From: Yponomeuta sedellus
Lineage: Eukaryota > Arthropoda > Insecta > Lepidoptera > Yponomeutidae
Reading direction: 5' to 3'
Length of the DNA: 64,000 bases
Assembly: GCA_934045075.1 (NCBI GenBank)
Contig: OW203726.1
Span: 17,919,988-17,983,987, forward strand
In this document: one piece after another, positions 43,735 through 64,000 of the stretch
How the letters are laid out: each line of letters starts with the position of its first letter
Numbering within the stretch: the stretch's first letter is position 1
Translations under genes and position numbers: made by a program
Notes under the pieces: generated by a model
Seen by the model: the letters and a program-made list of their open reading frames with translations, nothing else
Database searches by the model: none
What the model was told of the DNA's origin: nothing

Positions 43735-43806
43735 ACGAATTTATTCAACCATTGTGTATTTTATTACTTAAGTTTCTTATTTATAAATATTGTGATAGTG
43801 CAATGA

Positions 43807-43812
43807 AATAAA
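43807..43812 (+). terminator. Ecm29 polyadenylation signal
   Basis: AATAAA 73 nt after the stop codon, followed by a T/G-rich stretch (GTCGTTTATTTTTTGTG). Likely the cleavage signal. Confidence 0.8.
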
Positions 43813-43969
43813 AAGATCTTGATATAATTTACGTCGTTTATTTTTTGTGAAAGTTTCAGGTAGGTAGTCACCAAATCCAGGTTTACACTGGTCATTTGAA
43901 ATCACCTCTATGTCATTGCGATAAGAACAGTTTCATATACTGGTCAATACGGAAGACTTACTATAACAT

Positions 43970-44390
43970 ATTTAGAGGCTAAAAATTCCACCCATGCCGG
44001 GATTCGAACCCGCGACCTCTGGCTATCCGTGCCAGCGCTCTTTCCAACTTAGCTAATGGGCGACTCACTAGCATCAGTGAAATTTCGAACCTCCTGAAGT
44101 AATTTGCATCACTTACAGCCCCGAACACCTACTTTGCAGTTAGGTTTTACATCGGAATAATATCGCTGTACCCACATGACTATATTCTTTTTAATGCACT
44201 AACCGTGCTAAGAACAATTTTAGAACCTATTTAGTGGCTATACGTAATACAAAGAATATTGTAGAGTTTCGAAATTTCACTGATGCCGGTGAGTCGCCCA
44301 TTAGCTCAGTTGCCACGGATAGCCAGAGGTCGCGGGTTCGAAGCCCGGCATGGGTGGAATTTTTAGCCTCTAAATAGGTTTTTAAACGTT
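43970..44390. mobile_element. Two tRNA-like dispersed elements, opposite orientation
   Basis: Left copy (-): tRNA-like module 43989-44062 then the CATCAGTGAAATTTCGAACC body to 44190. Right copy (+): GAAATTTCACTGATGCCGGT, a tRNA-like module lacking one anticodon-stem strand (about 44291-44354), then TTTAGCCTCTAAATAGG. Together they form a large inverted arrangement. Confidence 0.8.
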
Positions 44391-45929
44391 TATTCATTAA
44401 TTGTTTTTCCTATCCATGAACTACGATGGTCTTTACATTTCGGTTTCGTAGAATCGACCATACTAAAATGGTTAATTCCACGAAAACAAAATGTATGCAG
44501 CAGCTGATATTTTTTTCGGGATTATGCAGTTGTTTGCTATAAGAATGAACACCTCATTTTGATTTTATTTTCTCCTAGTAGTCACTATTTGGCAAAATCA
44601 AATTGAAAATAAATTTCACTCTCATTTCTCACAATAGGTCTACAAGGTGAAGGTGAAGATAATAAGTACTCGGAACCGCCGTGCGTGCATGCAACGACTT
44701 ATGAACGTTGATGAAGCGAAGATTATCTGTCAGGATCGTGGCACGTGGCAGTCCCTGGTCTATGCCTACCCCTCTGGGACACAGGCATGAGGTTATGTAT
44801 GTAGGTCTATCGATAACTCGTGCCAGATAGGCAAAAATAAGAAAAAGGGCGAGGCCCACATGGTTTTAATTTCCAAAAGACGAAACGAATTAGAATGTAA
44901 ATATGTAGTACCTAATCCTCATGACGCCTCCTAAATGGATGTAGTGTTTATAAATACCCAGAATTTAATAATTGATATTGAATGAAGTGTCATTCATATT
45001 TAATTTCATCAAGGACCACCGATACATGATTTTTTTTTCGTATATTAACGCATCGATTGTTTATTCATAGGAAAGTTTTTCTGACACAATTAGATACGTG
45101 TTATCTACTAAATAAAATGCAATTCTATTTCACATGAAACTTTAATACCACTTTAGGCATCAGAATAAATCTATGGAATGAAATAAACACCACTACATAA
45201 TACGTAAAACAAACTAATACGATACTATTTACATAAAGGATTGGATACATAACAATAGTAAACAATGAAATACAAATACCTACATCAACATACTATAGTA
45301 TAATCTGATGGCAATTAGGCAAGAACTCAAGATACTTTCATATCCTTACGCTTTGTAATACGGGTTACTAGTCCGTAACAGAGATAAGTATGTATTATAC
45401 AATAGCAATGATACGAGATGGTATCCATCATGTCACCGAACTATGACCTTTTTCCTTATAACCAGACCATCGCGAAAAATGTCACACTATCCTCATACAG
45501 AGTTCTGATGAAGATACAAAAACATCTCTATTTTACATACGACAAGGCCGAATTTCGTTGAACTCCAATTTATGGTTTACACTTGACAATTCGGTGTACA
45601 TTGCATTGTCGATCAACCAACAGATCAACTAATGGTACTAATTGGCAAACCAATATACATCAAATTTGCCGTCATCAGCAGGCGCCATTGATTTATAACT
45701 TAAGACTGTTTTAACTAGTTTTTGACCCAGCAGAATTTACTGCATTGAACTGAATTTTTAACGCTTCATTAAACATATCATCTGAATTAACATGATCTCG
45801 TCTTTAATTTCTAAGCCCTTAGCAAAAATATCACTAAACTATGTCCCTGGTCTCGAAGCTATTACGTTCCAAATTGCCACACAATTAAAGACAATAGGAG
45901 ATAATTAACTTTATTTTTTATTTTAGCAA

Positions 45930-46135
45930 TATTTAGCAGTGACATTATAACATTTTACATACTGGCTTATACATTGCTTCTCGCCCCACACTAGGATACC
46001 CTGTGTCGTGGGAACCAGAAACAACGACATCCAAGACCTGGACTTTTTTTTGTTTTGTTTCCAGCCGGGATTCGAACCCGGGACCTCTTGCATGGTAGGC
46101 AGACGGCAGACCGCTACGCCACATAGGTCGTCGTT
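45930..46135 (-). mobile_element. tRNA-derived SINE, second copy of the 26812 family
   Basis: Head 46068-46131 has B box GGTTCGAATCCCGG and a damaged anticodon arm. The body has the CTGTGTCGTGGGAACCAGAA block. Confidence 0.85.
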
Positions 46136-46649
46136 AATTGGCATTTCGTCAGAAAAGGCGACATGGTAAATATTTTAAGAATTATACTTATTTAGCTTTA
46201 TAATTCATTACAAAAGCTAAGTTATATTTTTTCAAAAATATTAAATACGCAATTTGGTCAAATATCTTCGAGAGTGCGGGGCCTGATAATGCCCGACAAA
46301 TAACTTGAACAAATTACTTGGACCCGAGACCCGAAATACGTGTATGAGAAATACAGGTATTTAGGGCTTCATAGGGGGTGCGACATGGGACACATCCAGC
46401 GACCACACTGAAGGGGCGCGAAAAAGACGCGCAAAAGGCTTCAAACAAAATGTACTAATGGGACGGGACGAAGCCACATAACACAATCACTTGTCCTAAT
46501 CCCAAACTAGTATACTCTGTGCTATGGTAAGGCAAGGACAAACATGGAAATACACCCAGACTGAGGCCATTTTGTACTGATAGATACCTAGATAGAGAAC
46601 ACTTTATTGTACATAAAAATTGATTTTACACAGATATTTCTGATCAAGT

Positions 46650-47023
46650 ACGGCGGCATCCAGTGGGAATCGAACCCACGACCACTGTTTTGGTAGCCAA
46701 GCGTGTTAATCGCTAGGCCATCGACGCAGTCAAGGCAGAGACTACAACGCGTCAGGTCTTTTCGGTGCCCCCATTCTTTTCTGTGTGGTCGCTGGCTCAG
46801 AATTGTGTGGGCTATAATAAATATAAATATTCATGGAAATTTTACACAGATCTCGTTAGCCCCATACTAAGTACAACTAAATGACTTGTGTTACAAGTGC
46901 TAACTCGACGATAGATTTAATACAATAAATGCATAGATAACATCCAATACCTGAGACAACCTAGAAAAGTTCCTTTCCTAGTTTGACCCGGCCGGGGATG
47001 GAACCCGAGACCAAAGTTTAGTC
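46650..47023 (-). mobile_element. Two tRNA-derived SINE copies
   Basis: 46650-46730: tRNA-like head (GGTTCGATTCCCACTGG-like B box on the - strand). 46805-47023: inverted copy of SINE family A with CGACGATAGATT and GTTTGACCCGGCCGGGGATG. Confidence 0.75.
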
Positions 47024-47508
47024 AAATTGAAATAAAAGCTGTTACGTGTCCATCGCTAACACAACACGACTGCGAGGATTTTTGTTCTATTTATTTGCTG
47101 GGAATTATAACTACTTAGAACCAGTACCGTTTGGGTGTGGTAACAAAAAATATTTACAAATAAATAAACAATTTTTCTAAATAATCTCGCTTAAGAATAG
47201 TCTATTTTACGAATTTTATTAATGCTGTACAGTTAACATTGCATTTAGCCCGATATACAATCGCGTTGATTGTAAGCATCGAGTCAATTGATTAAACTAG
47301 AAATGACTAAACTCTTTACCAGCTGCACTATTCTAGAGGTCAATTATTTCTCAGAAACCAGTGATAAAAGTTGAGTGAATTTATTTGAAGCTTTTGCTGA
47401 TTCGGTTAGGATTAATTAAAATTATTAGGCACCTAAATTTAAATTGATAAAGCAGGAGGAGCAGAAGAATAACTGGTTTCTGAATTGAAAAGTCCACTAA
47501 CTGAAAGT

Positions 47509-47715
47509 AAGTAGGAACTTTAAAAACCTATTTAGAGGCTAAAAATTTCACCCATGCCGGGATTCGAACCCGCAACCTCTGGCTATCCGTGCCAGAGGTT
47601 GCGGGTTCGAATCCCGGCATGGGTGAAATTTTTAGCCTCTAAATAGGTTTTTAAATTTGTCCTTAGCACGGGTTAGTGCATTAAAAATAAAAATAGTATA
47701 ATCAAGTAGGAACTT
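47509..47715 (+). mobile_element. tRNA-like SINE with mirrored half, 12-bp target duplication
   Basis: AAGTAGGAACTT flanks both sides (47509-47520, 47704-47715). Perfect palindrome arms 47519-47583 and 47591-47655 around the 7-nt loop TATCCGT, which is the anticodon loop of the tRNA-like module. Right of the palindrome comes the usual 3' end (TTAGCACGGGTTAGTGCATT and an A-rich tail). Confidence 0.93.
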
Positions 47716-47899
47716 ACCTAGTTGTGTGTTTAATAATTTAATTTTGTTTTAAGTAAAATTTCCAGTAACGTGCTCGGGTAATAAACCTAAAAAGCTCGCA
47801 CGATACAGGGTTTCAGAGTAAAACTGTGGAGTGGTAGACAAAACTTATTTTCGTGGACCTCCTGCGGTTGACTGACTGAATTAAGTCCACCGCATTGCC

Positions 47900-48141
47900 A
47901 TTGTAAAGTATACAATATTTTTTTTTAATGCACTAACCCGTGCTAAGGACAAATTAAAAAAAAATCTATTTAGAGGCTAAAAATTTCACCCATGCCGGGA
48001 TTCGAACCCGCAACCTCTGGCTATCCGTGCGAGGCTATCCAGGCTATGGCTATCTGGCACGGATAGCCAGAGGTTGCGGGTTCGAATCCCGGCATGGGTG
48101 AAATTTTTAGCCTCTTAATAGGTTTTTAAATTGTAAAGTAT
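47900..48141 (-). mobile_element. Second tRNA-like SINE with mirrored half, 12-bp target duplication
   Basis: ATTGTAAAGTAT flanks both sides (47900-47911, 48130-48141). The arms again mirror the T-arm half of the tRNA-like module, here separated by about 40 nt of scrambled anticodon-arm sequence (GAGGCTATCCAGGCTATGGC). The 3' end of the element is on the left. Confidence 0.92.
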
Positions 48142-48315
48142 GTGCAATAAAAGTGTTAATAATAATTATTATTAATATTTTGTGTGGATGCTGCCAGAAA
48201 ATGTAAAATAGGCTAAAGTTCTTGGAAATAAATATTTTTTTAATACATTTATTTTCCAAAAACGAACGAGGTATAACGATATTAAGTGTTTTCTTAATGA
48301 CATACTCATTTCAGA

Positions 48316-48365
48316 AACCGGTGGTTATTCCGAAACAAAATGTTGTTTCGGAATAACCACCGGTT
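48316..48365. repeat. Perfect hairpin, 23-bp arms, 4-nt loop
   Basis: Arms 48316-48338 and 48343-48365 beginning AACCGGTGGTTATTCCGAAA. No neighbouring direct copy found. Confidence 0.97.
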
Positions 48366-49679
48366 CCAACGTCCAGAAAAGCAGTCAATCGAACATAGTA
48401 ACAATATTTTTACATAATTTACCTAAAATGTGCTATAACAAAGCATTTTCATACAAAAAGTTAAAGCATGTATTATGTATGATAAATGTTAGAAATAGGT
48501 ATTTAATAAAAAAAACTCTTTCACACTACCACGTAACTTAATTAGTCTTACTGTACACAAACGAAGCATTTTCTTAAGAACATCACTAAATGCAGTTTTG
48601 TATTATCCCCGATGCTTTACATTGATTTTAATAGATATTTTGTAGTGAGTCAACAGGAATTTGTAACTGAGAATAATTAAGAAAATGGGCGTACCTATAC
48701 GGTTTCATTAGGTCTTGTAAATACATTCCTTCTATTGATCATTCTCAGAATATAAAAATAAGAACTCGATACATTTTATGTGAAGCAAAAGTTTTAAAAA
48801 GAATATACATATCTTGCAACAAGTGAACAAGAACATATTAATCTCAATGTGTGAATATAGCTGTCTCCATTATTGAAACTCATGTTGATGTTCGCTTTTT
48901 GCAAAAACGTTTTAAAAAAAGATGCTAGTTCGTAGTAGCATTACCATACGGAAAAACTTAGTGAGGAAACCTGTGTGTCTGAGAAATTTACATACCTCAA
49001 TACAAAGCAGTCTGTATTATTTCACTGCATGGCCCATGACTAACATAATTTTTGAATTCGCGGATCTGTACTGCTAGATGAGAAAGAGTTCTCTGTTTGA
49101 GAGAAGACATGTGCTTTGCATTTGAACACAAACAACGTACCTATCAGAAACGTGGGTCGGAACTCACTCCGTACCCGATAAACTTCCCTGTAAATGTAAA
49201 GAAACTATTAAACTGTTGAAATACGATTATAGACAAGAAAATATAAAAAAAGAAATGGGTATTGTTTTAATTAATAACGCTTCTTAAGGCTCATTAGTTA
49301 ATCTATAAAATAAAAATGATTCGCTGAATGTGTTGGTAAGCGCAAATCTCGAGAGCAGGTGAACCGATTTCGCTAATTCTTTTTTTGGGTATTCTTTGAA
49401 GTACGAGGATGGTTCTTAGGGAGGGGAAATAAAAAAAATAATCGACTGTTAAAGTTCGCTGAGTCAGCTAATTAAATATATGATTGTATAATTAATGAAA
49501 TTTGAAATGAGAATGAGATAGACGTAAGTTTTAATATTTCTCATAATGCAGAAGAAAAAAATTGGCTTTTTCCCTGCAGTGGGACCTTTATTGGCAGCTT
49601 AAATAAAACTGAGAAAAGAGCATATACCAATGAGTTTGTTTTGTACATTATTGTTGAAGTTATGGACATTGGTGAAGTT

Positions 49680-49870
49680 TTAATAGCAATACCACTCGCA
49701 AACATGAAGGAAAACATTGTTAGGAAACCCGAGTGTTTGAGGTGTTCAAATACCTCAGCGCTTGAAATTGAAAATCCGCCGTGGGCACGCGTGGTAATTA
49801 AGCCCATACTCCTCTTAGAGAGAAGGTCTGTGCCCTGCAGTAGGGCATTCATAGGCTATAGAGCAGTTCT
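49680..49870 (+). repeat. Dispersed SINE/MITE-like repeat
   Basis: ATAGCAATACCACTCGC, GTGTTCAAATACCTCAGC, GTGGGCACGCGTGGTAATTA and GTGCCCTGCAGTAGGGC match copies at 1620 and 19790. Confidence 0.75.
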
Positions 49871-50303
49871 TAAAAAAAAAACAAGGAAACTAACTGACCA
49901 GTTTCAGGAAGTGGCCATTTTAAAAATAAGCCCGTATAACAAAATTAAAATATTGAAACAATTAAAACATGTAACTATTCTCCTTAATTAATTTTGACGG
50001 TCCGCCTAGTGACTAAGGCCGGTTGTCTTTGCTTATATTTTATTTCACTATCGTTAGTGTATTTGTACAGTAAGAACAGTCATCAACACAATACAACCTA
50101 TTGAACTTAATGTAATTTTACACGTATACCGCAGTAAGACGATATTATCTATAGTTAAAACGGATTCACAAAGGTCATATAGGGTGAAATATCTATCTTA
50201 AATAAATAAATATATCTCGCTATAAGGCTTCTCAGCCTGTTGGTAGTCAAAGGCGGGTTCTACACAATGACTCCCTAATGTACTGAACAATACATTTCTA
50301 AGT

Positions 50304-62561
<12,258 letters not shown>

Positions 62562-62869
62562 CTGCAAAGATGAGAGAGGGAGGAAATTGTTACGTAAATT
62601 GTTGTGTAACTATAGGCTGGCGCTTTGCAAGATAATTAATTGTCTCTTATACATATAGGTATGTCTGTTTTTTTTGTATTTTAATATGGAAGGTACCAGG
62701 AACTAGCATTTCCTATTGCGTCTAGAAACGAGCGAATGAATGAAAGAACCAGCCAAGTACCAGGACAAAGGAATGAATGAAGGGTGGCCTTTGAGGTTGA
62801 CAGGACAGCATTTAGGGCCATTACCGGCGAGGCAAGTAAGAAATCATTTATACTTTTTTAATTTTTATT

Positions 62870-63060
62870 TTAATGCACTAACCCGTGCTAAGGACAATTT
62901 TACGTAATACAGAGAATATTGTAAAGAGGTTCGAAATTTCACTGATGCCGGTGGGTCGCCCATTGGCTCAGTTGGAAAGAGCGCTGGAACGGATAGCCAG
63001 AGGTCGCGGGTTCGAATCCCGGCATGGGTGGAATTTTTAGCCTCTAAATAGGTTTTTTAA
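62870..63060 (+). mobile_element. tRNA-like dispersed element with inverted end
   Basis: AATGCACTAACCCGTGCTAA (the element's 3' end, inverted) joins directly to TACGTAATACAGAGAATATT and the + strand tRNA-like module (about 62957-63031), then TTTAGCCTCTAAATAGG. Confidence 0.82.
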
Positions 63061-63243
63061 AAGAAATCATTTTTAAAATAAGTTGCCAAAACGATCTTGA
63101 GCAATATGGCGTCGCACAGGAATTAGTGACGTCACTAGCCAGTAAGCAAACAAGAGTCAAATCTCGGATTGGATCGGCTGTCGGATTCGATCAATCCTGG
63201 CCGTTTTCGATAGAATTGCTAATAAGGCCGTCAATTGTACTAT

Positions 63244-63719
63244 TGTTACGGGCTAGGGTTCTAGATTTGGAGGTAAAACGCTAATGACAACTTTTTCACG
63301 GATTTATTCACGCAATGTCTGGTCTGCAGGTCTTCACAACGCGAAATCCACAGGAAGATTCCAAATCGCAGGTCCAATCGAAGTCCAATAGTATCGCTGA
63401 GGTCGTAGGTTACCTATCGTTTCGCAGGTAGGTTCGCTCGATGTTCACTCTTCGCAACTCGAAACTGAACTGACTGCGCGCCGCGGCGGTCGCTTATTAA
63501 ATCCGCCGGTAAGGCTTCGCGAACATTCTTGCATGTACTTTCCTTCGGTGCAAGTGGTAACGACTGTAGAATAGCTTCATGTCATAGAGTTGTGAGCCTT
63601 GTGTTAGTAGACATACGAGTAATTATTGCTTGCAGCGTTACTAAAACGAAGCATGCGGCGACTATTCGATAGGCTTCCAGAAGGCTCCATTCTAGATGGT
63701 TCGCGATAGGACCGCGACA
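63244..63719 (-). mobile_element. Solo LTR of a related Gypsy element
   Basis: 476 bp, TGTTACGGG to CGCGACA, clearly homologous to the 461-bp LTRs at 35204 and 40829 but diverged with indels. The 4-bp CTAT occurs on both sides (63240-63243, 63720-63723). Confidence 0.95.
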
Positions 63720-63779
63720 CTATGTACATTTGAGATTATTATGCATTTGTTGTTTTTTCTAGTACAATAAAGAATTACG

Positions 63780-64000
63780 TTACGTTATCAACCCTTGTAT
63801 ATCCCCACTGCTGGGGCACGGGTCTCTTCCTGCAACGCAGGAAGGTTAGGCCATACTCTACCACGGGGGCCAATTCCGGGTTGGTGGAGGATTGTAAGAC
63901 AGTGGCGGGCCTTACTGTCAGAAGTTATCAAGCCGCCCATAAGGCCTCTGACATGGCTTAACGACTGCCATTATATGGCAGCCGGCAGCAACGGCTTAGC
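63780..64000 (-). mobile_element. SINE-like repeat family C, cut by window end
   Basis: CAACCCTTGTATATCCCCAC, CTTACTGTCAGAAGTTATCA and ACATGGCTTAACGACTGCCA as in 31945-32165. Confidence 0.82.

Larger units (their letters stand above)
43735..50303. other. Gene-free region between convergent gene ends
   Basis: Holds two tRNA-like element copies (43970-44200, 44195-44390), a LINE tail (44700-44795), a SINE (45930-46135), a SINE pair (46650-47023), two SINE-derived palindromes (47509-48141), a 23-bp hairpin (48316-48365) and a dispersed repeat (49680-49870). I see nothing in 44800-45920 and 48370-49320. Confidence 0.7.
62562..64000. other. Lmbrd2 intron or upstream part to window edge
   Basis: Contains a tRNA-like element (62870-63060), a solo LTR (63244-63719) and a family C repeat cut by the edge (63780-64000). 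No further Lmbrd2 exon recognised. Confidence 0.6.

Overview
The window is intron-rich animal nuclear DNA, most likely from a moth or butterfly. GC-richer coding exons sit in AT-rich introns full of mariner, Jockey/CR1-like and RTE-like LINE debris, tRNA-derived SINEs, foldback elements and a Ty3/Gypsy element. The lepidopteran assignment rests on the style of the repeats and is an inference. No prokaryotic feature is present.

Two host genes converge. (1) The + strand gene at 668-43734 is the C-terminal nine-tenths of ECM29, the HEAT-repeat adaptor/scaffold of the 26S proteasome. I read 32 exons whose split codons join in frame throughout (5,028 nt, 1,675 codons plus stop); the N-terminus lies left of the window. 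(2) The - strand gene at 62561-50304 is the C-terminal part of LMBRD2, a multi-pass LIMR-family membrane protein, in six in-frame exons; its N-terminus lies right of the window. About 6.5 kb of gene-free, SINE-rich DNA separates the two 3' ends.

The introns hold most of the novelty. At least six ECM29 exons (window exons 1, 3, 7, 21, 25 and 30) have partial, usually decayed copies of themselves nearby. Exon 21 (22132-22368) is the extreme case: two copies of its 5' end lie upstream and six open 96-nt copies of its 3' end, each with a GT donor, lie downstream. Transposons have landed inside some of these copies (a mariner in the exon 7 array, a 154-bp foldback in the exon 25 copy), which dates the copying as older. 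A 6.1-kb Gypsy element with identical LTRs sits antisense in the last large ECM29 intron (35204-41289), and a diverged solo LTR of a relative sits at 63244-63719.

A second theme is inverted duplication. Many short perfect palindromes with 3-7 nt loops occur. In the exon 21 repeat block the unmirrored version of the same sequence survives next to the mirrored one, so a template-switch origin can be read directly. A tRNA-like dispersed element has twice been mirrored about its own anticodon stem, each time between 12-bp target duplications.

LMBRD2 introns carry two very large tandem arrays. One is a 4.3-kb minisatellite of 72-bp composite units (55797-60148) that is open on both strands. The other is a 0.7-kb (TTTA)n tract that is the overgrown 3' tail of a CR1/Jockey-like LINE (51740-53486).
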